64,000 bases of DNA from Pseudomonas reidholzensis (GCF_900536025.1 NZ_UNOZ01000019.1:124001-188000), one strand, 5' to 3'; shown: positions 28,094 to 39,394, counted from the first letter of the stretch. Numbers and translations are program-made. Notes: generated by a model from the letters alone, not told the origin.

Positions 28094-28996
28094 ATGAACC
28101 GCACGGGTGTTCCTGAGCTAACCGCCTTTGTCGCGATTGCCGAGCAAAAAAGCTTTACCGGTGCGGCCAAGACGCTAGGTGTTTCTCCCTCCGCGCTGAG
28201 CCATTCGATGAGAGGCCTGGAGGCTCGCCTGGAGTTGCGCTTGTTCAACCGCACAACCCGTTCGGTGGCACTGACCGAGGCCGGGGAGGCTCTGTTTCTG
28301 CGGGTGCAACCGCTTCTGACAGACCTGGAATGCGCGGTGAATGACGTCACGTCCGAGCGCAGCACGCCGTCCGGATCCATCCGCCTGAGCGCCTCGGAAT
28401 CGTCCTTCAAGCCGCTGATACGCCACGTCATGCCAGATTTTCTGCGGGACAATCCCAAGATCCATATCGAATGCGTGGCCGACAGTCGCTTGGTCGACAT
28501 CGTCGCCGACGGTTTCGATGCCGGCATTCGGCTGTATGACGATGTGCCCCGAGACATGATCGCCGTGCGGTTTGGCCCGGATATCCGATTCGCTGCCGTG
28601 GCGTCGCCCGAATATCTGACGCGCCACCCGGCCCCGAAGGTGCCTCACGACCTCAAGTCGCATCGCTGCATCAGGTTTCGCTTCGCCAGCGGCACGCTGT
28701 TCCGCTGGGATCTCGATCACCTGGGCAAATCGGCCAGCATCGATGTCGATGGGCCGATGACGATGGACAACATCAACTTGATGATCGAGGCCGCAGTCTC
28801 TGGTATCGGTATTGCCTGGGTGCCTGAAAACCAGGTGGACGCGCACCTGCAGGCGGGGACGCTGGTCCATCTGCTGCCCGAATGGGGGCCGTCCTATGGC
28901 GGGGCCTGTCTGTATTACCCGGCTAACCGACACCCGCCGATGGCGTTGCGGATGTTCGCGGAAGCCGTGCGCGAATGGGCGCGCCAGCAGGCCTGA
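28094..28996 (+). CDS. LysR family regulator, divergent from aldo/keto reductase
   Basis: 300 aa. The N-terminus ELTAFVAIAEQKSFTGAAKTLGVSPSALSHSMRGLEARL is split here only by family habit: it is the standard LysR helix-turn-helix, with the less common SALSHS recognition helix of the CrgA/DsdC-like subgroup. The effector domain contains the usual SGIGIAWVPENQV block. It shares a 106-base intergenic region with the aldo/keto reductase gene and probably controls it. Confidence 0.88.
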   Translation: MNRTGVPELTAFVAIAEQKSFTGAAKTLGVSPSALSHSMRGLEARLELRLFNRTTRSVALTEAGEALFLRVQPLLTDLECAVNDVTSERSTPSGSIRLSASESSFKPLIRHVMPDFLRDNPKIHIECVADSRLVDIVADGFDAGIRLYDDVPRDMIAVRFGPDIRFAAVASPEYLTRHPAPKVPHDLKSHRCIRFRFASGTLFRWDLDHLGKSASIDVDGPMTMDNINLMIEAAVSGIGIAWVPENQVDAHLQAGTLVHLLPEWGPSYGGACLYYPANRHPPMALRMFAEAVREWARQQA

Positions 28997-29020
28997 CCGG
29001 CCGCCAGCTGTCTACCCGCG

Positions 29021-29845
29021 TTATTGACCCTCGCCCCACCAGTACTGGGCCGTCACACCACCGTCCATGAGGAAGTCACTGCCCGTGATGAACGTCCCTT
29101 CGGGGCCCATCAACAGCGCGGCGACGGCGCCTACTTCATCCGGCGTGCCGCCACGCTTGGCAGCGCAGGACTCGATCATGCTGCGGTATCCCGCGCCGCG
29201 CGGTCCGTTGAGCTCATCGCGTGCCAGCGGGGTGAAGATGATGCCGGGGCTGATCGTGTTGACCCGCGCGCCACGCTTGCCCCAACGGACGGCCTCGGCG
29301 GCCACGCGCAGCGAGTTGCCCCGTTTGGAGAGCTGATAGGCATGCAAAGGGTCGGTCACGGTCTCTGGCTGCAGCATCGGCAGCGCCAGAAGCGCCTCGA
29401 CGGGCGTCAGCGCCAAGGCTTTGTTCTGCTCGGCGGTGAGTGCCTGCAAGCGGTGGCCGGACTGCGACGCGATGACGATGGCAGCGCCACCCTTGGCAAT
29501 GACGTTACCGAACAGCTCCAGCAACAGGGCCGTGCCGTACAAATCCACTCGCAAGATGGTGGCGGGGGGTGCCTGGGAGGGGGAGACACCGGCGGCGTGG
29601 ATCACCCCGGTGATGGCACCGATGGCAGAGGCCGTCTCAACCAAGGCTTGAACCGAGTCTCGGGAGGCGACATCGACCACGGCCGTACTGACCTCGAATC
29701 CGGCGTCGTTGAGCACCTTGGCGGCGGCTTCGGCGGTCTCTTGGCGGATATCCGCGAGCAGCACATGCTTGCCTGCGCTGACCCTGCGAGCGATTGCCTG
29801 GCCGATCGATCCGGCGCCGATCACCACTGTTACGTCTGTCATCAT
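29021..29845 (-). CDS. Short-chain dehydrogenase/reductase (SDR)
   Basis: 274 aa. A nucleotide-binding GAGSIGQAIA lies at the N-terminus, HAAG stands in place of NNAG, the catalytic motif is YQLSK, and ISPGIIFTPLA follows. The C-terminus ends with ITGSDFLMDGGVTAQYWW, as in SDRs that seal the active site. Expected NAD(P)H-dependent alcohol/ketone conversion. It converges on the LysR gene and could start at either of two adjacent ATGs. Confidence 0.88.
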   Translation of the reverse strand: MMTDVTVVIGAGSIGQAIARRVSAGKHVLLADIRQETAEAAAKVLNDAGFEVSTAVVDVASRDSVQALVETASAIGAITGVIHAAGVSPSQAPPATILRVDLYGTALLLELFGNVIAKGGAAIVIASQSGHRLQALTAEQNKALALTPVEALLALPMLQPETVTDPLHAYQLSKRGNSLRVAAEAVRWGKRGARVNTISPGIIFTPLARDELNGPRGAGYRSMIESCAAKRGGTPDEVGAVAALLMGPEGTFITGSDFLMDGGVTAQYWWGEGQ

Positions 29846-31339
<1,494 letters not shown>

Positions 31340-31450
31340 CTGTCAGGACGTGAAGCCGCTGAAGGCATTCAATTGCGATCCTCCTCCATTCGGCGCGTAT
31401 TGACGCTGGGTTGAGAAGGGCGCGTTCAACCCGTTTTTTTGGGTACTCAA

Positions 31451-32584
31451 ATGAATCAGGTTATGCGTAAGGTGTTCGAACCGTTTGTGTTCGACAACGG
31501 CATCGAGTTGCGTAATCGCGTAGCGATGGCCCCCATGACGACGTGGGCCGGCAACGCGGACGGTACAGTCTCCGACGAGGAAATTGCGTATTACCAGCGT
31601 CGGGTAAACGGTGTCGGTCTGGTGATCACCGGTTGCACGCATGTGCTCGCAAACGGGATTGGCTTCACCGACGAGTTTGCGGCTTTCGACGACACCTTCG
31701 TTCCCAGTCTCAAGCGCTTGGCCACGGCCGCGAAGCGCGGGGGTGCAACGGCAGTGCTGCAGTTGTTCCATGCGGGTAACAAGGCCGTTTCGGAGTTGGT
31801 GCCGGATGTTGTCAGTGCCAGTGCAGTGAGCACCGACGCAGGGCCGTTCAATGTTTCCGCCACCCCGCGGGCAATGACCAAGCAAGAAATCCACGACGTT
31901 ATTCAGGCGTTTGGTGACGCGGCACGTCGTGCCATCGAGGCAGGATTTGATGGTATAGAGCTGCATGGCGCCCACGGATTTCTGATCCAGAATTTCTTCT
32001 CACCACAGTTCAACCAGCGCGATGACGAGTGGGGCGGCTCACTCGAGAACCGTCTGCGTTTTCCATTGGCGGTTGTGCATGAGGTTCATCGCGTCATCAA
32101 GGCGCACGCTGATCGGCCGTTCCTGTTCGGCTTTCGCATTTCGCCAGATGAGCCTGGCGAAAATGGATTGCGCATCGACGACACCTGCGTGCTTGTCGAT
32201 GCACTGATCGAAAGCGCTATCGACTATGTCCACGTCTCCTTGGGAAGCATCCTGGAAACGGTGCCCGTCGATGGGCAGGGCGCCCAGACTACGGCAAAGG
32301 TGATTCTGGACCATGTCGACGGACGCATTCCAGTGATTGCCGCCGGGCAGATCAAGACGCCTCGCCAAGCCGAGGAAGCGCTTGAACTCGGGATGTCGCT
32401 TGTTGCGGTTGGGCAGGGCCTTGTCATCAATCCTGAGTGGGTGGAGCTGGCAGAAAAAGGCCACGACGATCAGATTCAAACGGTGCTGAACCCGGCACGC
32501 GTTTCGCAGATCGCAATCCCGCCGAAACTGTGGGGCGTCATCGAGGCCACCACGGGTTGGTTCACGCTCCACGGCCCGCCGTAA
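31451..32584 (+). CDS. Old Yellow Enzyme-type NADH:flavin oxidoreductase
   Basis: About 377 aa from ATG 31451; no good ribosome site is seen, and ATG 31463 is an alternative. The TIM-barrel flavoprotein pattern is visible: MAPMTTWAGNADGTVSDEE, HGAHGFLIQNFFSPQFNQR, DDEWGGSLENRLRFPL and a C-terminal FMN phosphate site AVGQGLVINPEW. There is no Fe-S/second flavin domain, so it is a simple YqjM-like ene reductase. It probably reduces alpha,beta-unsaturated carbonyls, consistent with the neighbouring reductases. Confidence 0.9.
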   Translation: MNQVMRKVFEPFVFDNGIELRNRVAMAPMTTWAGNADGTVSDEEIAYYQRRVNGVGLVITGCTHVLANGIGFTDEFAAFDDTFVPSLKRLATAAKRGGATAVLQLFHAGNKAVSELVPDVVSASAVSTDAGPFNVSATPRAMTKQEIHDVIQAFGDAARRAIEAGFDGIELHGAHGFLIQNFFSPQFNQRDDEWGGSLENRLRFPLAVVHEVHRVIKAHADRPFLFGFRISPDEPGENGLRIDDTCVLVDALIESAIDYVHVSLGSILETVPVDGQGAQTTAKVILDHVDGRIPVIAAGQIKTPRQAEEALELGMSLVAVGQGLVINPEWVELAEKGHDDQIQTVLNPARVSQIAIPPKLWGVIEATTGWFTLHGPP

Positions 32585-32794
32585 AGCTCGCCTAGGCTCA
32601 CGTCACCCCGCTGCGGTGGATCCCGCCGCGCACCACTTTTACGTACTTGAGATCGATTGAATCAAGCAAAGATGCCACTCGATCGAGCAAACGCACCCGC
32701 TATGCATTTCACATACTCCCGAGAAGCACCAAGGCCTGCCTGCGCTGTAGGTGGGCACTTCCGTGGAAAGTCGAACATACGGGCGAGTAGCGAT

Positions 32795-33541
32795 ATGCAA
32801 AACAACAGCATCCGGTTTGCGTGCAGTGGCTGCGGGATCTGCTGCAAGGGGCGTTTAGTTCCACTGACGTTGAACGAGACAAGGCAGTGGTTGGATAGAG
32901 GGCATGAGGTCGCGATCATGCTGGAGGCGTTCGAGCAATCGATCTGGACTGCTGGGCCGCAACAGTTTGCCCACGCCGCAGGACGCGCAGTCGAGGTGCG
33001 TTGCGGTAACTCCCTCGTGCGAGTCGTTGCAGTGTTTGCGGGCAATGCGCTGGTGCAATGCCAAAACCTGGGCGATGACGGTCGTTGCGGTATCTATGAA
33101 GAGCGGCCGCTGGTGTGCCGTATATACCCGGCGGAGGTCAGTCCGTTCATTACGCTTGATCCGCAACACAAGATTTGCCCGCCAGAAGTCTGGGAGGAGG
33201 GCGAGGTACTGTTTACAGATCGGATCGTTGATCCGGTTCTTGCTGATCAGATCGAACGCTCCCGCCACGCTGACAGAGAGGATGCGCAGGCAAAAATCGC
33301 GCTGTGTGAAACGTTGGGGCTGAACGTGGCTGCATGGAAGGGAAATGCGCTAGCGGTGTACCTACCCGATCGCCTGCAGCTCGACGAGGCGATTGCTCGT
33401 TATGATGCTGGAAACGTGCAACCTGGTCGTTCCAACTGGAAGGTCCGCGCCGATGCTCCCGCATTGCGCCAGCAGCTTCACCGGGTTGGCTTGGCGCTCG
33501 ATGAGCAGCGGCCAACTGATTACATTTTTCATGTGCTGTAG
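32795..33541 (+). CDS. YkgJ-like cysteine-cluster protein (copy 2)
   Basis: About 248 aa from ATG 32795 (MQNNSIRFACSGCG); the frame extends to 32657 but that part lacks family similarity. Cys10, Cys13, Cys16 and Cys17 form CSGCGICCKGR, then VQCQNLGDDGRCGIYEERP, VCRIYPAEVSPF and the end PTDYIFHVL. It is a clear paralogue of the gene at 26.0-26.9 kb, on the opposite strand. Metal binding is expected from the Cys cluster; function unknown. It lies 210 bases after the OYE-type gene. Confidence 0.75.
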   Translation: MQNNSIRFACSGCGICCKGRLVPLTLNETRQWLDRGHEVAIMLEAFEQSIWTAGPQQFAHAAGRAVEVRCGNSLVRVVAVFAGNALVQCQNLGDDGRCGIYEERPLVCRIYPAEVSPFITLDPQHKICPPEVWEEGEVLFTDRIVDPVLADQIERSRHADREDAQAKIALCETLGLNVAAWKGNALAVYLPDRLQLDEAIARYDAGNVQPGRSNWKVRADAPALRQQLHRVGLALDEQRPTDYIFHVL

Positions 33542-33736
33542 GTGTGGGGCGTTCTGATTGATTCGGGCAGCCTTTACATACGGTTACAGGCGCTGGCCTC
33601 AAATCTTAAATCGAAATGGGCAATAGTGTCGTTTGATCAGGCAATCATCGCCAGGTTCAAAGACCCATACTGAGTCGATGTGCCGTCTGCCTATCAGGCA
33701 GTGGTCCTCGGTTGAAGTATCGGTTTGAGACCCTCC

Positions 33737-34705
33737 ATGCAAAATCTTGACGTGCAGGTCATTCAGCAAGCCCTCAAGTGGATCGAGCACGGCCATCGAG
33801 TGTGGCTGTGTACGGTCTTGGCAACCTTTGGCTCTGCACCGCGTGGCCCTGGGTCAATGTTGGTCGCGTTGTCGTCCGGTGCGTGCTGTGGCTCGCTGTC
33901 CGGTGGCTGCGTGGAAGACGACTTTCTGCAACGGCTGGGTCGACATGAGTTCGACGACTGCAACCAGATTGTTCGTTATGGTGAGAGTGGATTGGCCCCG
34001 TCGCGGGCGTTGCCCTGCGGCGGGGTCCTGGATGTTCTGGTAGAAAAATTCGAACCTGATTGCGCCGCCCAGGAACACTTCGCGGTGTTGCTGAGCGCGC
34101 TTGAGGGGCAGCATCTGTTGGTTCGCCATATTGCCCTCGGAACGCGCAGTCGACGCATTGAGGTCGGAGTGAGTGTCGACGCCACTGTCGCTGTAGACGC
34201 TGACCACGTACGAATTCGCGTGGGGGCGGCCCGGCGCCTGCTGGTTGCAGGCCTCTCACCGGTGGCCGAGTTCTGTGCCAGTTTTGCATGCTCGCTGGGC
34301 TATGAAGTGATCGTATGTGACCCACGCGAAGAACTGACTGCAACCTTTGCCATGCCACACGTGAAGCTGATGAAGATGATGCCCGCCAGCTATATTTCTC
34401 AAGGCGGATGCCATGCAGCGACGGCGATTGTCGCCTTGACCCATGATCCTCGATTTGACGACCTGACCTTGCTCGAAGCCGTCAGGACACCCGCATTTTA
34501 TATCGGCGCCATGGGCTCCCGGCGTACCAGTGAAAAGCGCCTGGAAAGGGTCAGACGAATCGGCGGGCTGGACGACGAAGCGCTTGATCGCATCCATGCG
34601 CCGATCGGACTCAGACTGGGCAGCAAGACCCCGGCAGAAATCGCACTTGCGGTCATGGCCGACATTGTTCGGGTGAGTAACGGCGTGAGCCTTGCCCATC
34701 TCTGA
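33737..34705 (+). CDS. XdhC/CoxI family molybdenum-cofactor insertion protein
   Basis: About 322 aa from ATG 33737. The XdhC pattern is clear: CTVLATFGSAPRGPGSMLV, then GSLSGGCVEDDFL with the conserved Cys, and the C-terminal Rossmann part LLVAGLSPVAEFCA, FYIGAMGSRRTSEKR and IGLRLGSKTPAEIALAVMADI. Family members bind Moco, promote its sulfuration and load it into xanthine-dehydrogenase-type enzymes. The target is very likely the IorB-like protein encoded at 35.7-37.9 kb. Confidence 0.92.
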   Translation: MQNLDVQVIQQALKWIEHGHRVWLCTVLATFGSAPRGPGSMLVALSSGACCGSLSGGCVEDDFLQRLGRHEFDDCNQIVRYGESGLAPSRALPCGGVLDVLVEKFEPDCAAQEHFAVLLSALEGQHLLVRHIALGTRSRRIEVGVSVDATVAVDADHVRIRVGAARRLLVAGLSPVAEFCASFACSLGYEVIVCDPREELTATFAMPHVKLMKMMPASYISQGGCHAATAIVALTHDPRFDDLTLLEAVRTPAFYIGAMGSRRTSEKRLERVRRIGGLDDEALDRIHAPIGLRLGSKTPAEIALAVMADIVRVSNGVSLAHL

Positions 34706-34729
34706 ATCGGGCTGTAGTGGGAGTTGAAT

Positions 34730-35638
34730 GTGAATAGCGATCTGGCAAATGGCCACCTCATGACGGATATCACGCGGCTCGCCAGATCGGTTAGCCAACT
34801 GGTGCCAGGTGATGCTGACCGCATCACCGACATTCCCGGTCTGAGCCTGCACCGGCGTAAAGCGCTTACGGCGCCCATGCACTGTATCTACGGCCTGGGC
34901 ATTGGCGTGACCTTGCAAGGTGGCAAGCAGGTGATCGTCGGCAGTGAGGTCCTCCCCTATGCGCCCGGCGAGTCGATGGTGACCAGTGTCGATCTCCCGG
35001 TCACTTCCCACGTCACTCAAGCCAGCGTACACAAGCCATTCCTCGGCATGATGCTGGCACTCGACAGCACCACCGTGATGCAGGTCGCCGAGCGCATGCG
35101 GTTATCACAGCGCATGCGCGATGACGCGTTTCGTCCCGTGACCGTACAGCCTTTGGATGCCGGGGTGCTGGATGCGCTGCGACGCTTGGTGGACTTGCTC
35201 AAGGAGCCCCACTGGATTGAAACCCTGGCTCCGCTGATCAAGGAAGAGATCATTGCCCGGCTGTTGAACGGCGCGCATGGCCCGCAGTTGCTGCATGTGA
35301 TTGCCGCGGGTTCTCCGAGCCAGCAAATTGCCAAGACACTCGCCTGGCTCAAGGTGAACTTCCGTCAGGCATTGCGCATGGATGATCTGGCGGCACAAGC
35401 GCACATGAGTCCTTCCACGTTTCGCCAACACTTCCGGGCCGTGACCGGGATGAGCCCGCTGCAGTATCAGAAACAATTACGGCTACAAGCGGCTCGCCAG
35501 TTGATGCTCATCCAGAATATCGATGCAGGCAGTGCGGGTGGGCTGGTGGGGTATGAAAGCTCATCGCAGTTCAGCCGCGAATACAGCCGGCTGTTCGGCG
35601 AACCCCCTCAGCGTGACATCAAGCGGATTCGCCTGTGA
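34730..35638 (+). CDS. AraC family regulator (AraC_N type)
   Basis: About 302 aa. I prefer GTG 34730 because GGGAG lies six bases upstream; ATG 34760 is the alternative. An N-terminal AraC_N-type domain (LTAPMHCIYGLGIGVTLQG) is followed by two helix-turn-helix units, the first LRMDDLAAQAHMSPSTFRQHF and the second around GLVGYESSSQFSREY. It follows xdhC by 24 bases, converges on the IorB-type gene, and probably regulates this molybdoenzyme locus. Confidence 0.87.
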   Translation: MNSDLANGHLMTDITRLARSVSQLVPGDADRITDIPGLSLHRRKALTAPMHCIYGLGIGVTLQGGKQVIVGSEVLPYAPGESMVTSVDLPVTSHVTQASVHKPFLGMMLALDSTTVMQVAERMRLSQRMRDDAFRPVTVQPLDAGVLDALRRLVDLLKEPHWIETLAPLIKEEIIARLLNGAHGPQLLHVIAAGSPSQQIAKTLAWLKVNFRQALRMDDLAAQAHMSPSTFRQHFRAVTGMSPLQYQKQLRLQAARQLMLIQNIDAGSAGGLVGYESSSQFSREYSRLFGEPPQRDIKRIRL

Positions 35639-35687
35639 CAGGCTCAGTGCCGTGTGAGGGGAGCCTCTAGCCAGCCGCTTCGTCGTT

Positions 35688-37928
35688 CTATGCCAGCTTG
35701 AACGGCAGTTCGCGTATGGGCTTACCCGTCAGGCTGGCAATGGCGTTTGCAAAAGCGGGGGCCAGTGCCGGCAGGCCCGGCTCGCCCATGCCGGTGGGCG
35801 GTTCGGCGCTTGGGACTACATGGACCGCGAACTCGGGCATGTCGGTGATGCGCGGCACGCTGAAGTCGGCAAAGTTGCTTTGCTGTACCACGCCGTCTTT
35901 CAGGGTGATGGCATTGCCTGGCAGGCACATCGACAAACCCATCAGCGCCGCGCCTTGCACTTGGGCCTCGACGCTGCGCGGGTTGACCACCAGGTTGCAA
36001 TGCACACCGGCGGTCACGTGGTGCAGTACCGGGCGACCGTTCTGCACTGAGGCTTGCACCACATAAGCCACTACCGAACTGAAACACTCATGGACCGCAA
36101 CGCCCCACGCGTGCCCGGCAGGCAGTTGACGTTTGCCATACCCGCTCTTGTCCACCGCTAATTGCAGCGCTTGGCGATGACGCGGGCTCTGCTCGCCAAA
36201 CAGCTTCATTCGGTAAGCCACCGGGTCTTGCTTTGTCGCGCGCGCAATCTCGTCGAGCAGCGTCTCCATCACGAACGCCGTGTGGGTAGAGCCCACGCTG
36301 CGCCACCACAGCACGGGGATGTTGAGCGTGGGATGGTGGACTGTCAGCCGCATCGGCAGGGGATAAGGGTCACGCATGCCTTCTGTCGCAGTCGGGTCGA
36401 TGCCGTTCTTGACCCGACCGCCGAACACTGTGCCGGTGATGATCGATTGCCCGACCAGGACGTGGTCCCACGCCAAGACCTTGCCGCTGTCATCAAAGCC
36501 TATACGCGCCCGATGCAGGTGCATGGGGCGGTAATAGCCGCCCTTGATATCGTCCTCGCGGCTCCAGAGCGTCCGTATAGGGGCATTCAGCCCAACTGAC
36601 TGCGCGGCTTTAGCGACTTCACACGCCTGCACGACGAAATCACTGGTGGGCACGCCACGCCGGCCAAAGCCACCGCCAGCCGTCTGCACGTGGATTTGAA
36701 TCTGCTCGGGTTTTAGATTCAGTACCTTGGCCGCTGCGGCACTGTCGCCCCCGGGGAACTGAGTGCCAACCCACAGTTGAGCGCTCTTGCCGGAAATCTG
36801 CACGGTGCAGTTCAGCGGCTCCATCGGGGCGTGAGCCAGGTAGGGGAAGACGAACTCGGCCTCCACTACATGCTTGGCTGTTGCAAGCGGTGCCATGTCG
36901 GCGTCGAAGTGGGTCAAGCCCGGTTGATCCGCTAACGCCTGGTACTGGATCAGTTGCTGTTGGCTGTCGACCTTCTCGACGCTGGCCAGGTCCCATTGCA
37001 GCTTCAATGCGTCGCGTCCAAGCTTCGCCTGCCAGTAGCCATCGGCAATCACCGCGACACCTTCGGCGCCGCCGTCCAGCGGTACGCGCAGCACGGCTTT
37101 CACCCCCTTGGTTGTGCGTGCGGCGCTGTCATCCAGAGAGGCGATTCTTGCCCCGAACACCGGTGGGCGTGCGATGACGGCAGTGAGCTGTCCAGGCAAG
37201 TGCATGTCGATACCGAAATCCTGCTGGCCACTGCTCTTGGCCTTGGCATCGATGCGCGTAGTGGCCTGGCCAATGATGCGAAAATCCTTGGGATCCTTGA
37301 GCGTGACCTCGTCTGGCACGGGCAAGGCCATCGCCGCCTCTGCCAGTTCGCCGTAGCTCGCTTCGAGGCCGGCGGGGCCACGCACCTTGCCCGCGTGAGT
37401 ACTGAGGCGCGTGACCTCCACGTTCCAGCGTGCGGCCGCTGCCGCGAGCAGCATGGCCCGAGCGCGCGCACCCAGTTCGCGGTACTGGGTGTAGCTGTTT
37501 TTGATCGAGTTGGAGCCGCCGGTAAGGTGCATACCGAAAATCGGATCCTGGTAGGCACTGTCGTTACTGCCGTTGCGGCTGCGCACAAGGCTCCAGTCGG
37601 CATCGAGCTCCTCGGCAAGAATCATCGGCAGCCCGGTCTGAACGCCCTGGCCGAACTCCAGCCGGTTGATGGTTACGGTGACCTGTCCGCTGGAGTCGAT
37701 CTGCACGAATGCAGCGGGTTGCTGACTCGGTTTGAGCAGCGCGGCATCACCGCCAGTGGCCTCTTGCGCCAGCGCCAGGTGCGGAAAGGCACCCAGCGCC
37801 AGGCCGCCAATCCCGACGATTTTGAGGAAACTGCGGCGTGGAAGTGTGAGGGCGCCGTCGTCTTGATCGCGTTCGAGCAGGTGTTGCAAGGCACGCGGGA
37901 GCTCGGGAGTGAAGAGGTCGTTCAGCAT
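35688..37928 (-). CDS. Molybdopterin-binding aldehyde/N-heterocycle oxidoreductase subunit (IorB-like)
   Basis: 746 aa. A Tat signal is present (PRRSFLKIVGIGGLALG, residues about 30-46). Moco-binding blocks AGGGFGRRGV and GSTHTAFVMETLLDEIA follow. The catalytic Glu716 is in GMGEPGLPAL near the C-terminus. This matches the large subunit of isoquinoline 1-oxidoreductase-type enzymes, which hydroxylate aldehydes or N-heterocycles in the periplasm. It is encoded 12 bases after the 2Fe-2S subunit. The true substrate cannot be told. Confidence 0.92.
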   Translation of the reverse strand: MLNDLFTPELPRALQHLLERDQDDGALTLPRRSFLKIVGIGGLALGAFPHLALAQEATGGDAALLKPSQQPAAFVQIDSSGQVTVTINRLEFGQGVQTGLPMILAEELDADWSLVRSRNGSNDSAYQDPIFGMHLTGGSNSIKNSYTQYRELGARARAMLLAAAAARWNVEVTRLSTHAGKVRGPAGLEASYGELAEAAMALPVPDEVTLKDPKDFRIIGQATTRIDAKAKSSGQQDFGIDMHLPGQLTAVIARPPVFGARIASLDDSAARTTKGVKAVLRVPLDGGAEGVAVIADGYWQAKLGRDALKLQWDLASVEKVDSQQQLIQYQALADQPGLTHFDADMAPLATAKHVVEAEFVFPYLAHAPMEPLNCTVQISGKSAQLWVGTQFPGGDSAAAAKVLNLKPEQIQIHVQTAGGGFGRRGVPTSDFVVQACEVAKAAQSVGLNAPIRTLWSREDDIKGGYYRPMHLHRARIGFDDSGKVLAWDHVLVGQSIITGTVFGGRVKNGIDPTATEGMRDPYPLPMRLTVHHPTLNIPVLWWRSVGSTHTAFVMETLLDEIARATKQDPVAYRMKLFGEQSPRHRQALQLAVDKSGYGKRQLPAGHAWGVAVHECFSSVVAYVVQASVQNGRPVLHHVTAGVHCNLVVNPRSVEAQVQGAALMGLSMCLPGNAITLKDGVVQQSNFADFSVPRITDMPEFAVHVVPSAEPPTGMGEPGLPALAPAFANAIASLTGKPIRELPFKLA

Positions 37929-37940
37929 GGTGAGCTCCGA

Positions 37941-38414
37941 TCAGGCAAGGACTTTGGCGGCATCCGCCACGGCTGCGCGAATACGCGCATAGGTACCACA
38001 GCGGCAGATATTGCCCGCCATGGCCGAATCGATCTCGGCAGCGGTGGGTTGCTTGCCTTTGGGCTGCGCCTGTAAAAACGCCGTGGCGCTCATGATCTGC
38101 CCGCTCTGACAGTACCCGCACTGCGCCACATCGTGCTTGACCCACGCCTCATGAACCGCCGCACCGACCGGGTCGCTGCCATCTGTTGCCGCTTCGATGG
38201 TGGTGATCTTGCGACCCTCGGCCGCGGCTATTGGCGTCACACAGGATCGAATGGCCTGACCATCCAGGTGAACGGTGCAGGCGCCGCACAGCGCCGCGCC
38301 GCAGCCGAACTTGGTGCCGGTCATCCCCAGGGTGTCACGCAGGGTCCAGAGAATGGGGGTGCTGGGATCTACGTCAACCGTGTATTCACGGCCATTGATG
38401 GTGAGGACGCTCAT
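37941..38414 (-). CDS. 2Fe-2S subunit of the molybdenum hydroxylase (IorA-like)
   Basis: 157 aa. The plant-type cluster uses Cys38, Cys43, Cys46 and Cys58. The second, helical cluster uses Cys99, Cys102, Cys137 and Cys139 (CGYC and CRC). It carries electrons from the Moco subunit encoded next, possibly onward to a cytochrome, as in Ior-type enzymes; no cytochrome gene is present here. It has no signal of its own and would be carried out with the Tat-bearing partner. Confidence 0.93.
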   Translation of the reverse strand: MSVLTINGREYTVDVDPSTPILWTLRDTLGMTGTKFGCGAALCGACTVHLDGQAIRSCVTPIAAAEGRKITTIEAATDGSDPVGAAVHEAWVKHDVAQCGYCQSGQIMSATAFLQAQPKGKQPTAAEIDSAMAGNICRCGTYARIRAAVADAAKVLA

Positions 38415-38526
38415 GATGGGACAGCTCTCCGGAATGTGTGTGCGCAGCAGCTTGCACTCATTAACGGCTAACTATAGAGCGGTGCCTGCGGGGCTGATTG
38501 CACAATCCGAGCAAATGATTGCCCGA

Positions 38527-39276
38527 TCATTGACCTTGCTGTGCGCTGAGTTGCACCGGGTCGAGCAGGGCATGGCCATTGACCACGATCCGCACATTGG
38601 CTGCACTGAGCTTCTCGATATCGCTCAGCGCCGGATTGCCGTAGTTGATGAGCATGATCGGCACGCAAAGGTGTGAGGTGAGTGCCTGCAAGTGCTGCAG
38701 GTCCTTGACGCCGACAAGGCAAATCGCATCGGCCCCGGCTTTTTGATAGGCGGCGGTGCGGGCAATGGAATCCTCCAGCGTGGTCACCGCCACATTCGTA
38801 CGGGCGATAATACTGAGTGCGTCATCTGAACGGGCAAACCGCGCAGCGTAGATCTTGCTGGTGGCTTCTTCCAGTTCGATAAGAACGTGCGTCTGCTCGT
38901 CGTACTTGGCCGGTATTTGGGTGTCTTCAAGCGTCAGCGCGGCCACACCGGCTTTCTGCAGCTCGGTCACTGTTCGCATGACATTGAGCGTATTTCCAGA
39001 CCCAAGATCAGCGTCGCCAATGATCGGGATTTGGCTGGCCCTCCCAACTCGACACACCTGCTCGACGTAATCCTCGAGCGTGAGCAATGCAATGTCCGGT
39101 GCCCCGAGCACTTGCAGCGAGGCGACCGAACCACCTTGGATGGCAACCTCAAAACCAAGGTCGGACGCCATGCGGACCGAGAGGGGATCGAAAACGGACG
39201 CGGCAAATTTACAGGCGGTGCCCTGAAGCAACTCAGCAAATGCCAAGCGCAGTCGATGATGTGATCGCTCGATCAT
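38527..39276 (-). CDS. Isocitrate lyase/PEP mutase family, oxaloacetate-decarboxylase-like, short C-terminus
   Basis: 249 aa from ATG 39276 (GGGAG six bases upstream). It resembles the P. aeruginosa oxaloacetate decarboxylase PA4872: ASVFDPLSVRMASDLGFE, GGSVASLQVL, the metal-binding DADLGSGNTLNVMRTV, LEDT, and the conserved His in VVNGH. It ends soon after that His, roughly 30-40 residues earlier than the P. aeruginosa protein as I recall it, so the swapped C-terminal helix is missing. Together with tarD upstream it could turn oxaloacetate into pyruvate and CO2. Activity is uncertain because of the short end. Confidence 0.75.
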   Translation of the reverse strand: MIERSHHRLRLAFAELLQGTACKFAASVFDPLSVRMASDLGFEVAIQGGSVASLQVLGAPDIALLTLEDYVEQVCRVGRASQIPIIGDADLGSGNTLNVMRTVTELQKAGVAALTLEDTQIPAKYDEQTHVLIELEEATSKIYAARFARSDDALSIIARTNVAVTTLEDSIARTAAYQKAGADAICLVGVKDLQHLQALTSHLCVPIMLINYGNPALSDIEKLSAANVRIVVNGHALLDPVQLSAQQGQ

Positions 39277-39347
39277 TGTTGTCTCCCTCACCTCGTTCGG
39301 GTAGTTGCCTGGTCTCGTTCACGCGGAGCGAGACCCGCAAAGCACTG

Positions 39348-39381
39348 CCGGTCATCGCCGTTTTCGACGGGCGATGACCGG
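39348..39381 (-). terminator. Stem-loop after the DctA-type gene
   Basis: CCGGTCATCGCC and GGCGATGACCGG form a perfect 12-base stem around a 10-base loop, 14 bases past the stop of the carrier gene. No strong T run follows on the minus strand, so it may be a partial terminator or 3' stabiliser. Confidence 0.55.
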
Positions 39382-39394
39382 ATGGTGGTGCGGG

